Shown: positions 1-7,480 of the stretch, one piece after another
Layout of the letters: every line of letters begins with the position of its first letter
Position numbering within the stretch: the stretch's first letter is position 1
Assembly: GCA_959028445.1 (NCBI GenBank)
Contig: CAUFRY010000018.1
Span: forward strand, 1 to 39,888
Origin: an uncultured Collinsella sp.
GTDB taxonomy: Bacteria; Actinomycetota; Coriobacteriia; Coriobacteriales; Coriobacteriaceae
Direction of reading: 5' to 3'
Length of the DNA: 39,888 nt
Program-made: the position numbers and the translations under genes
Notes under the pieces: model-generated
Seen by the model: the letters and a program-made list of their open reading frames with translations, nothing else
What the model was told of the DNA's origin: nothing
The model's database searches: none

Positions 1-975
1 CATCCGGTCGCCATCGCGCCGGAGGCGTTGAACCAGTACGCGGAGCCGTTGCACGCGTGGAGGCCCGTCGCCATGGCGCCGCCCGCGTCGGGCTCGAGCC
101 AGTACCAGGAACCGCCGGTGTAAAGCCAGCCGGTCGAGGCGATACCGTCAGCGAACCAGTACCAGGAGCCGTCGACGAAGCCCCAGCCGTTAAGGGGGCC
201 GCAGCTGCCGAAGTAGCGGCGGACGCCCTGCGCGTCCGTCTGGTAGCCCGTCAGCATGGCCCCCGTCCGGGCGTCGAAGCAGTAGGGCACGCCGCCGACG
301 GATACGGGGCCGCGCGCCAGCGCGCCGGAGCCAGTCGCGTAGTACCAGGTCCCGCCGTCGAGGACCCACCCGGTCGCCATCGCGCCGGACGAATTAAACC
401 AGTACAGGGAGCCGTTGCACCCATGGAGCCCGGTGGCCATGGCGTGCGTCGAGGGGTCGAGCCAGTACCACGCACCGTTTAGGTTGAGCCAGCCGGAGGC
501 GAGGGCGCCGGAGCCAATCGCGTAGTACCAGGTCCCGCCGTCGAGCACCCATCCGGTCGCCATCGCGCCGGAGGCGTTGAACCAGTACGCGGAGCCGTTG
601 CACGAATGGAGGCCCGTCGCCATGGCGCCGCCCGCGTCGGGATCGAGCCAATACCAGGAACCGCCGGTGCGAATCCAGCCGGTCGAGGCGATACCGTCAG
701 CGAACCAGTACCAGGAGCCGTCGACGAGGCCCCAGCCGTTAAGGGGACCGCAGCTGCCGAAGTAGCGGCGGACGCCCTGCGCATCAGTCTGGTAACCCGT
801 CAGCATGGCTCCCGTCCGGGCGTCGAAGCAGTAGGGCACGCCGCCGACGGAAACGGGGCCGCGCGCCAGCGCGCCGGAGCCAGTCGCGTAGTACCAGGTG
901 CCGCCGTCGAGCACCCAACCGGTCGCCATCGCGCCGGAGGAGTTGAACCAGTACATGGAGCCGTTGCACTCGTGA
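1..975 (-). repeat. Near-identical 549-bp (183-residue) tandem repeat inside the GH25 protein gene
   Basis: Bases 1-426 and 550-975 match almost perfectly at an offset of 549 bases, an exact multiple of three. For example, 241-250 and 790-799 differ by one base, and most of the differences seen are single substitutions. Homology fades after about 960-975. Each unit holds several shorter WYW/GAMATG modules, so this is a higher-order repeat that keeps the reading frame. A further copy may lie outside the window. Confidence 0.85.
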
Positions 976-1919
976 AGGCCGGTAGCCATGGCACCGCCCA
1001 CGTCGGGCTCGAGCCAGTACCACGTGCCACTCTGAAACAACCATCCGGTATACGCCTTGCCGTTGGAGGCTGCATAATACCAGGTGCTGTCAATTAGTTG
1101 CCAATGATAAAGGGAGACATCAACATACGCGTAGTTCATATCAACGTTGCCGTTGATTCCAGGGACTTTTCCGTTGCTCTTGTACTGCCAAAAACTGTAA
1201 TTACCAGTATAGTCACATTGCGAGTTATATTGAGCAATCCAATGATCCCAAGAGCTGCTCTTAAATACAGAGTCAGTCAAAATGTTGTTAAACCAATTTA
1301 AATTTGCATAAATTCCAGGCTCATATCCTGCGGCAGAAATCCTATTACAAAAAACCTGCGCCCTCGATGCAATTCCGGTTTGACGTCCATTTGCAATTAT
1401 CGAGTTATCCTCAAGATCGTAATACACCGGCAATCTTGGATTATGCCCAGAAAGGCAATTGATCACCATTGACGCCTCATCAGCTGCCTGCTGATTATCA
1501 AAAGCATATGAATAGATATAGACGCCGTAGGGAATTCCGAGTCGCTCGCACTCAGAAATATTTCGATTAAATTGATAGTCAACTCGACCGCCCCAAGATG
1601 GAGCGCCAAATCCAACACGCAGAATAGCGAAATCGATACCAGAAGCCTTAACAGCATTCCAGTCAATACGTCCTTGATGCTCACTGACATCGATGCCCTG
1701 CGCCGTAGCCCCATCGGGAAGAATGCCCATGGACAATAAGGCTATTCCATCTTCTTCGGAAGAAGCATCCTCTGCGACCAATTGTCCATCCTCATAACGC
1801 CAGGAATTCTCAACTAGGGACCGCGCAGCTTCCGCGTTCGAGGGAAAAACAAACACAGAAATGGGCGCAAGGACCATCAGCACCAACAATGCCGAAAATA
1901 ACTTAAGATGTTTGCTCAT
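1..1919 (-). CDS. Secreted GH25 lysozyme with cell-wall-binding repeats (C-terminus beyond window)
   Basis: The frame is open from an ATG at 1919 to the window edge, so the 3' end is missing (about 639 residues seen). A GAGG ribosome site lies 5 bases before the ATG. The N-terminus (MSKHLKLFSALLVLM...) is a signal peptide. Residues about 73-265 are a glycosyl hydrolase family 25 muramidase: GIDVSEHQG at 75-83, the acidic pair D168/E170 in YYDLED, then PGIYAN, HWIAQYN and VDMNYAY. GH25 enzymes cut the MurNAc-GlcNAc bond of peptidoglycan. From about residue 268 on, the protein consists of aromatic repeats of the type WYY..SGAMATGW, which bind choline, glucan or cell wall in related proteins. 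The repeat part is very GC-rich while the catalytic part is clearly AT-richer, suggesting mosaic origin. Two further repeat proteins follow on the same strand. The enzyme class is secure; the ligand of the repeats is not known. Confidence 0.88.
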   Translation of the reverse strand, partial: MSKHLKLFSALLVLMVLAPISVFVFPSNAEAARSLVENSWRYEDGQLVAEDASSEEDGIALLSMGILPDGATAQGIDVSEHQGRIDWNAVKASGIDFAILRVGFGAPSWGGRVDYQFNRNISECERLGIPYGVYIYSYAFDNQQAADEASMVINCLSGHNPRLPVYYDLEDNSIIANGRQTGIASRAQVFCNRISAAGYEPGIYANLNWFNNILTDSVFKSSSWDHWIAQYNSQCDYTGNYSFWQYKSNGKVPGINGNVDMNYAYVDVSLYHWQLIDSTWYYAASNGKAYTGWLFQSGTWYWLEPDVGGAMATGLHECNGSMYWFNSSGAMATGWVLDGGTWYYATGSGALARGPVSVGGVPYCFDARTGAMLTGYQTDAQGVRRYFGSCGPLNGWGLVDGSWYWFADGIASTGWIRTGGSWYWLDPDAGGAMATGLHSCNGSAYWFNASGAMATGWVLDGGTWYYAIGSGALASGWLNLNGAWYWLDPSTHAMATGLHGCNGSLYWFNSSGAMATGWVLDGGTWYYATGSGALARGPVSVGGVPYCFDARTGAMLTGYQTDAQGVRRYFGSCGPLNGWGFVDGSWYWFADGIASTGWLYTGGSWYWLEPDAGGAMATGLHACNGSAYWFNASGAMATG

Positions 1920-2141
1920 GTAAACCTCGTCATTCGTTCTTGTTTGCGTCTAGCTTACAGCATGGCTGTGAAAGATTCCCGAACATCCAACTGGACAAGA
2001 CGCCATCTAGAACAATAAATAGTTGGGCGTAATGCTGCAAAGAAAATAAGAACTTGCCGCAGGGTTGAACCCGAAGGCTCATTGCCCCCTCTCTTACCCC
2101 CAAGAATACCGACTTCAAATAAACTTTCAAACCAGATATCA

Positions 2142-2171
2142 AAAAGGTAGGGGACCCAGAGAGTCCCCTAC
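2142..2171 (-). terminator. Intrinsic terminator of the NlpC/P60 repeat-protein gene
   Basis: There is a perfect 9-bp stem (2147-2155 with 2163-2171) and a 7-base loop. Read on the minus strand it is followed by CTTTTT. It sits 12 bases after the stop codon at 2183. Confidence 0.85.
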
Positions 2172-2182
2172 AAATCGGAATT

Positions 2183-4393
2183 CTAACGGATCAGTATTAC
2201 TTTCGATGGGCCCAAAGCAGTCAAACCGGAGATGCGATTTCCACAACCATCACTATGCCAGAACAAATTTTCGCTCGGCGAATTGCCCCAGAAAAAGCCA
2301 ATGTGGCTATCGTCCGCATATGGGTTGTAAGGATTGAAGAACACAATGTCCCCCTTACGAGCCAAACCACTACGTAACAACTCATCAATAGAGTTGAAAT
2401 AAGTCACGTTCGCACACGTATCGATAGCGTAGCCGTACCAACGATAAGCGTTTACGCAGCCGCCCCTTCCGGGACCTCCACTCCAAGGGGAATGGCTCTG
2501 CTCGGCGGCAATGGGAGCTAAATTCCCGCCCGCCTTCATATATGCATGCGATACAAATCCACCACAATTCATGCCCGTATAACCGTCCCAACGCGGATCA
2601 CCCTTTGGGTACATGCACGTTTCCTGGCTGAGATGCGTGTCGTAGCGTGTTCCACGGTAATAGCCGTCGTTTTCGTGGCTCATAAGCCAATTGACCAAGC
2701 TGGACCTATTGACCCCCAAAACAGAACCAGACGTATTCAACCATGCACCACTTGCATTGAAGTAATAGTCAACGCCATCGATTTTCAGCCACCCGTTAGC
2801 AAACATGGCACCCGAAGGCTGGAGCCAGTACCACGTACCGCCGTCATTAAGCCATCCAGTTTTCATCTTGAATGTGGAAGGGTCCATCCAATACCACGCA
2901 CCGTTGACATATTGCCAACCAGACTTAAGGACACCATTGGAAGATGCGTAGTACCAAGTATTGCCACTTTCGTCAGAAGCGTCTTTCGACATAATCCAAC
3001 CAGACGCCACGTTAACGACACCATTCGCATCCGCATAGAAAACCGCATCTCCAATATGAATCACACCTGGCAATGAAGACGAGTCAGTACGATCAGCGAC
3101 TACAGGAGATCCATCAGATGAAGTAGGCAACGGCTCGCTCAGTGCTCCAGACGAATTCGCCCATGCCATACCATCGTTCAAGTTGATCCAGCACGAAGAT
3201 GCCATTGCACCGGAATCATAAGAAAAATAGCGCTTGCTTCCTACCGCAAATTCACCAGTACGCATTGCGCCGGATACATCATCAAGGTAATACCAGGCGC
3301 TTCCGGACTTTATCCATCGCCCTCGTTGAATAGCTCCGTTTGATGCGGCGTAATACCAAGTACCATCAGCAAGTGCCCAGCCTGTTGCCATGGCACCTGA
3401 GCTCGTAAGGAAATAGGTGGACGAGCCCACTTGCACAAAGCCCGTGAGCATAATATGGCTTCCTGGATCCAGGTAATACCAAGAATTCCCTAGAAGTAAC
3501 CAACCTCCATGCAGTAAGCCGTTGGAGTCAGCGTAATACCAGTTGTTGTCAATAAGTGCCCACTGGGAGGATAGCATGGCCCCTGAACTGTTAAAGATAT
3601 AAGAGGTGCCATTGCATTCATTCAGCCCGGTGGCCATAGAACCGTCTGCAGGATCAAGCCAGTACCAACGACCCCCATCCGAGAGCCAGCCCTTTACCAG
3701 AGCGCCAGAGCCGGAAAAATAATGCCAGACAGAAGCATCAAGATGCCATCCGATAAGCATTGCACCAGAAGAAGAGAATCCATACGTGGCTCCCCCAATC
3801 TGCAGCATCGCATCGTGGACCATCTTGCCCTCATCATCCAGCCAATACCAGTTGCTGCCGTCTGAAAGCCAGCCTTTTACCATGGCGCCAGAACCGGAGA
3901 AATAACGCCAAGCAGAAGTGGAGCCCGTAGAATCTAGGTACCAGCCGACACGCATTGCGCCCGAAGAGGAGAAGGCATACGTCGCACCCCCGACTTGAAC
4001 CAACCCATCCTGAGCCATTCGACCTTCGTCGTCGAACCAGTACCAGCTACCGTCTATATGTCTCCAAGAAGAAACAGCGATTGTTCCGTCGGACAAGCCC
4101 CAACGCCAAAAACCAGCCCCTTCTTCGGGTGATATCCACCCCTGATGCCAAATAATATGATTCGAAACCTCGGAAGGGGTCTCATTATCCACCTGAGAGT
4201 TCTGCTCGACAGCGAAGGTCGATTCGCGCTGAGCATCAACGCCTGACTCGACAGAAGCAATAGCAACGTTAGATGCGGGACCTTCGTCAGTGTTATTCGA
4301 ATCAAGGGCGTATAACATCGAGGGCGAACCCAAAAGGAGCCCAAAAGAAATGAGGCCCGAAAAAGCCAGCACTCCGAATGACCATTTCTTCAT
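2183..4393 (-). CDS. Secreted cell-wall-binding repeat protein with C-terminal NlpC/P60-like domain
   Basis: This is a protein of about 736 residues. I chose the ATG at 4393 because it opens a classic signal peptide (MKKWSFGVLAFSGLISF..., small residues before LDSN). An in-frame GTG at 4414 is possible, and neither start has a strong ribosome site. Residues about 60-560 are some 20 aromatic repeats (WYWLDDEG, GAMATGW, WYYA). The last 170 residues look like an NlpC/P60-type cysteine peptidase or amidase: the putative nucleophile is in MNCGGFVSHAYMKAG, the His is in GDIVFF...DSHIGFFWG, and a third polar residue may lie in FWHSD. Such domains cleave stem peptides or amide bonds of peptidoglycan. 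The gene lies between two other repeat proteins on the same strand and ends in its own terminator. The repeats are less uniform and AT-richer than those of the GH25 protein. The catalytic assignment rests on motifs only. Confidence 0.82.
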   Translation of the reverse strand: MKKWSFGVLAFSGLISFGLLLGSPSMLYALDSNNTDEGPASNVAIASVESGVDAQRESTFAVEQNSQVDNETPSEVSNHIIWHQGWISPEEGAGFWRWGLSDGTIAVSSWRHIDGSWYWFDDEGRMAQDGLVQVGGATYAFSSSGAMRVGWYLDSTGSTSAWRYFSGSGAMVKGWLSDGSNWYWLDDEGKMVHDAMLQIGGATYGFSSSGAMLIGWHLDASVWHYFSGSGALVKGWLSDGGRWYWLDPADGSMATGLNECNGTSYIFNSSGAMLSSQWALIDNNWYYADSNGLLHGGWLLLGNSWYYLDPGSHIMLTGFVQVGSSTYFLTSSGAMATGWALADGTWYYAASNGAIQRGRWIKSGSAWYYLDDVSGAMRTGEFAVGSKRYFSYDSGAMASSCWINLNDGMAWANSSGALSEPLPTSSDGSPVVADRTDSSSLPGVIHIGDAVFYADANGVVNVASGWIMSKDASDESGNTWYYASSNGVLKSGWQYVNGAWYWMDPSTFKMKTGWLNDGGTWYWLQPSGAMFANGWLKIDGVDYYFNASGAWLNTSGSVLGVNRSSLVNWLMSHENDGYYRGTRYDTHLSQETCMYPKGDPRWDGYTGMNCGGFVSHAYMKAGGNLAPIAAEQSHSPWSGGPGRGGCVNAYRWYGYAIDTCANVTYFNSIDELLRSGLARKGDIVFFNPYNPYADDSHIGFFWGNSPSENLFWHSDGCGNRISGLTALGPSKVILIR

Positions 4394-4419
4394 AACAGCA
4401 CGGTATCCAATCACGCAGC

Positions 4420-4447
4420 GGCCCCGTCGCTTCAGGGCAACGGGGCC
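4420..4447 (-). terminator. GC-rich hairpin between two repeat-protein genes, no U-tract
   Basis: An 8-bp perfect stem (4420-4427 with 4440-4447) with a 12-base loop lies 26 bases beyond the stop of the 4474-5730 gene and just before the next gene's start region. Neither strand has a T-run after it, so it may be a weak or U-less terminator or an mRNA-stabilising structure. Confidence 0.4.
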
Positions 4448-4473
4448 TCAATCAAAACTAGCTCAGTAATGTG

Positions 4474-5730
4474 CTAGCCAATTTGCTGGCAGTTTTTGCA
4501 CTCTCGTGAAGCGCCACGCCTCTGGGCCTCCTGAATAGAGATCTGCGAATAGCCCTTTGCGTCCTTACCAACGGTACGGCACTTATGCGTATGGTAAACA
4601 TCGCTACCGTTCTTATACCAAACTAAACCGTAGCCCGGAATCCACTTGCCGTCCTCGCCGACATAGTAGGAGCCAACCCAGGCATTCGTAGCCATGGCAC
4701 CGGAAGACTGGAGGTAGTAGTCGCCGACCCAGGCGTCGTGAGCCATAGCGCCGGAACCGCTAAAGTAGTACCAGGCGCCGCCGACCTGACGCCAGCCGGT
4801 GGCCATCGCGCCGGAATCGTCGAACCAGTACCAAACTCCACCAACGTTAGCCCAAGAGTTAGAGGCCATAGCGCCCGAACCTCCGAGCCAATACCACGTG
4901 CCGCCATTGCTGAGCCAGCCGGTTGCCATGGCGCCCGAACCGCTCGCATAGTACCAAGAGCCGCCTGCCAAGAACCAGCCAGTGGCCATTGCACCGGAGT
5001 CGCCGAACCAGTACCAGGAGCCGCCGAGGCTGCGCCAGCTGTTAGCGACCATGGCGCCCGAGCCGTCGAGGTAGAACCACGTACCGCCGATGTTGAGCCA
5101 GCCAGTGACCATCGCACCGGAGGCATTAGTGTAGTACCAGGTACCCGAATCGTTGATCCAGCCAGTCAGCATGACCCCAGATTCGTTGAAATAGTACCAA
5201 GCCCCGCCGAGATTATGCCAACCGGTCAATAGCTCACCGTCGGAGGTCGCATAGGACCACTTTCCGTAGATGGAGTCGTAGAACCAGCCACTATGCTGCA
5301 TGCGGCCATCGGCGTTGGCACCAGGGGTGTTCAGGAAGTAGTTCTTGCCGTCAATCTGAACTCGGCCGTATGCCATATCATGGTTTTCGGGATAGAAGTA
5401 ATACTTGTCCCCACCGATAGACTGCCAGCCCGACACCGCGGTCCCGTCAGCGCCAAAATAGTACCAGACAGCTTCGTATTCGTTATGCCACTGGTTCGTG
5501 ACCATGGCGCCAGTTTCGGGATCGAAATAGCGAAGGTTGCCGTCCTCGCACCGAACGAGTCCAGTCTTCGGACGACCGTCGGAACACCATTCCGTAATCG
5601 GTCCACCGCCTCCGCCACCGCCAGCAATATCAGCAAATGAGGGCGCCGGGGCAACCGTCATGCAGGCAGCAGCAAATGCAACAACTCCCAGCACTGTTAG
5701 TCCGTGCCATCTTTCTCGAAGGTTTTTCAT
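4474..5730 (-). CDS. Secreted cell-wall-binding repeat protein with C-terminal Cys/His zinc-type motif
   Basis: This 418-residue protein starts at an ATG with an AAGGA ribosome site 6 bases upstream. The N-terminus is a signal peptide (hydrophobic to about residue 33, VAPAPSFADIAGG). Residues about 48-350 are aromatic repeats with the core WYYF/WYWF...SGAMATGW, in many near-identical copies. No hydrolase domain is visible. The last 45 residues contain VYHTHKC, then IQEAQRRGASRECKNC. This His plus three Cys pattern resembles the small Ada-like zinc-binding tail found at the C-terminus of various secreted bacterial proteins. The protein is therefore probably a wall-bound adhesin or binding protein rather than an enzyme. 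It has its own promoter (5770-5797) and is followed by a GC hairpin. The zinc reading is an inference. Confidence 0.8.
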   Translation of the reverse strand: MKNLRERWHGLTVLGVVAFAAACMTVAPAPSFADIAGGGGGGGPITEWCSDGRPKTGLVRCEDGNLRYFDPETGAMVTNQWHNEYEAVWYYFGADGTAVSGWQSIGGDKYYFYPENHDMAYGRVQIDGKNYFLNTPGANADGRMQHSGWFYDSIYGKWSYATSDGELLTGWHNLGGAWYYFNESGVMLTGWINDSGTWYYTNASGAMVTGWLNIGGTWFYLDGSGAMVANSWRSLGGSWYWFGDSGAMATGWFLAGGSWYYASGSGAMATGWLSNGGTWYWLGGSGAMASNSWANVGGVWYWFDDSGAMATGWRQVGGAWYYFSGSGAMAHDAWVGDYYLQSSGAMATNAWVGSYYVGEDGKWIPGYGLVWYKNGSDVYHTHKCRTVGKDAKGYSQISIQEAQRRGASRECKNCQQIG

Positions 5731-5769
5731 ACGACATCCTTTTTCCGAGATTTAAGGCTCTCTTAAGTT

Positions 5770-5797
5770 ATTTTAAACTATCAATTCAGTATTTCAA
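5770..5797 (-). promoter_or_regulatory. Probable sigma-70-type promoter of the 4474-5730 gene
   Basis: Read on the minus strand: TTGAAA (5792-5797), a 16-base spacer, then TAAAAT (5770-5775). It lies about 40 bases before the start codon at 5730. Confidence 0.55.
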
Positions 5798-6005
5798 CGG
5801 GAAATCGATAAAAGGTGTCTTTGTGACTGCAATTTAAATATGAGTCGCCACACCTCAACCGTTACGCTAAATAGCTTCTAAGGCAAACTTAGCGCATGAG
5901 CGAACTGATTAAACGAGTGAACTGGATAATAAAGCAACAAAATACAAACCTTGGTCATCAATCACATCTACCGCGGGCCGATAACGCCCGCCTCATGTGC
6001 TGCGA

Positions 6006-6011
6006 TATAAT
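6006..6011 (+). promoter_or_regulatory. Probable -10 box of the DUF4869-like/ATPase pair
   Basis: A perfect TATAAT lies 42 bases before the chosen GTG start. No good -35 is visible. The GCGGGC/GCCCGC hairpin occupies the -35 area and could be an operator. Confidence 0.4.
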
Positions 6012-6053
6012 CAATCTCACTAGATGCCAAATCAGCAAGCCGAAGGAGCTGAC

Positions 6054-6503
6054 GTGCTAACAATTCACTATGGTGATATGGAAAACGTTATCTACAACAC
6101 GTCCGTTTACTTCGATAACGTATATTCGCCCCAGTGGTTTCAAGACTCCTTTGCCCAAAGGGTCATAAAATCCATCGACAAAGGCACCGTGGTAGGCCCC
6201 AATGCAATCGATACCAAGATTCTAGGCATCATTCCTCCCGAGAAACTATCCAGCGGCACCAAAACGCTACTGCTTATGTACTTTATGCCGCAGAATATAT
6301 ATAACGCCTCAAATTGCGGTGATAATTGCGCCTACTGGATTCTGAGGATCGCCGCACAAAAGGATCTAACAATCAATCTCTACCACATAATGGATTTTGG
6401 AAACGGCAAATTCACGGTAACCATTGCAAATACGGGCGATATAGTCCACACAATGTTTGACCTTGTCCCCATAGCTGGAAAATGCCTAAGGGAGAACTCC
6501 TGA
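6054..6503 (+). CDS. DUF4869-like protein, first gene of a coupled pair
   Basis: I place the start at the GTG at 6054, because AAGGAG at 6043-6048 sits 5 bases before it. The ATG at 6024 has no such site. This gives 149 residues beginning VLTIHYGDMENVIYNTSVYF. The sequence resembles, from memory, the DUF4869 family, small cytoplasmic proteins of gut Firmicutes and Actinobacteria with no known function. Typical blocks are NTSVYFDNVY near the start, GIIPPEKLSSGTKTLLLMY, then NCGDNCAYWILRIA, and a closing NTGDIVH. No signal peptide or membrane segment is visible. Its stop codon overlaps the ATG of the ATPase gene (TGATG), so the two are translationally coupled and probably work together. Codon use is AT-richer than in the flanking glycosyltransferases. 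The function is unknown; an antitoxin, sensor or effector role is speculation. Confidence 0.75.
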   Translation: MLTIHYGDMENVIYNTSVYFDNVYSPQWFQDSFAQRVIKSIDKGTVVGPNAIDTKILGIIPPEKLSSGTKTLLLMYFMPQNIYNASNCGDNCAYWILRIAAQKDLTINLYHIMDFGNGKFTVTIANTGDIVHTMFDLVPIAGKCLRENS

Positions 6504-7480
6504 TGCGCGGATCATACAAGGTAATTATTCAAAATAACCGGGTTCAGTTTAAACTGACCATCAATAGAAATCTGACCATCATCCAAGGTAACAGTGCTAC
6601 AGGCAAGACAACTCTGCTTGATATGGTGGCAGCTCACGAAGAGCTTGGGGCACAAAGCGGCGTAACAGTAAGTTGCAAAGTGCCCTGTAAAACAATATCT
6701 GGAAAATATTGGCGTAGAGATCTCCAAGAGATTTCCAGCAGTATTGTTTTTATTGATGAGGGCAATACTTTTGTTCGATCAAGAGAATTTGCCCATGAAG
6801 CAAAGCGTAGCTCAAACTACTACGTAATTGTCGCCAGAGAGTCACTGCGCCAACTGCCCTATAGCGTTGATGAAATCTACGGTCTTAAGAACACCAACCG
6901 AACCACAACGAAGTATCCCGTTTACTCTCGTGTCTACACCTCTACATATCGTATTTACGGTGATACTGATTTTAGAGGCGAGAGGCCCGAGCTTGTCATT
7001 GTCGAGGACACAAATTCGGGCTACGAATTCTTCAGTTTGCTATGCAAAAAGAGCAGCATTAAATGCATCAGCGCGGGAGGCAAATCAAATATTTGCAACT
7101 GCATTATGGACGCACCGGAAAACGACATCCTCGTGATTGCCGACGGTGCCGCCTTTGGACCAGAAATTGCGGAAGCAGCTGCTCTATTGCGCCGAAAGAA
7201 CATCAAGCTATTCCTACCGGAATCGTTTGAATGGCTCGTGTTGAAGTCGGGATTATTCAACAGCAAACACATTAAGGACATGCTGCTTAACCCCGCTGAA
7301 CATATCGAAAGCTCAAAGTTCTTTAGCTGGGAGAAGTTCTTTACTGCAGAACTCATCGAATGCTCACGAGACACACGTTTTCGATATGACAAGAGCTGCT
7401 TGAACGAGGAGTACCTGAACCCCACCGCTCTTGCAGCTCTGGAGGATACTTTGCCGGACCTTGGCATTACTTCGCACTAA
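6503..7480 (+). CDS. ATP-binding protein with Walker motifs and TOPRIM-like second half
   Basis: The start is the ATG at 6503, overlapping the upstream stop and preceded by AAGGGAG at 8 bases. The product has 325 residues. Residues 24-37 carry a P-loop (LTIIQGNSATGKTT; G29, G34, K35, T36). Residues 81-88 (IVFIDEGN) are a Walker-B-like strand with D85/E86. The second half begins LVIVEDTNSG (E168), continues with ISAGGKSNI (190-197) and ILVIADGAAFG (D214). This order of an acidic residue, a GGK and an Asp strand recalls the TOPRIM fold of OLD-family nucleases, but the usual DxD is reduced to a single Asp. No ABC signature is obvious. It is the second gene of the DUF4869-like pair, and its stop overlaps that of the convergent glycosyltransferase. 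The ATPase call is secure; the TOPRIM reading is tentative. Confidence 0.75.
   Translation: MRGSYKVIIQNNRVQFKLTINRNLTIIQGNSATGKTTLLDMVAAHEELGAQSGVTVSCKVPCKTISGKYWRRDLQEISSSIVFIDEGNTFVRSREFAHEAKRSSNYYVIVARESLRQLPYSVDEIYGLKNTNRTTTKYPVYSRVYTSTYRIYGDTDFRGERPELVIVEDTNSGYEFFSLLCKKSSIKCISAGGKSNICNCIMDAPENDILVIADGAAFGPEIAEAAALLRRKNIKLFLPESFEWLVLKSGLFNSKHIKDMLLNPAEHIESSKFFSWEKFFTAELIECSRDTRFRYDKSCLNEEYLNPTALAALEDTLPDLGITSH

Larger units (their letters stand above)
5731..6053. other. AT-rich divergent intergenic region
   Basis: It holds the minus-strand promoter at 5770-5797 and the plus-strand TATAAT at 6006-6011. It also contains a CGCTAA/TTAGCG inverted pair (5865-5870 and 5889-5894) and a GCGGGC/GCCCGC hairpin (5973-5978 and 5986-5991) with a 7-base loop just upstream of the plus-strand -10. 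I see no gene here. It is clearly AT-richer than the genes to its right, as expected of an accessory junction. Confidence 0.5.

Noticed and set aside
1..5730. Repeated blocks that might be a CRISPR array or insertion-sequence repeats
   Set aside because: The repeats are in frame, encode WYY/GAMATGW-type modules and have no constant spacer/repeat structure.
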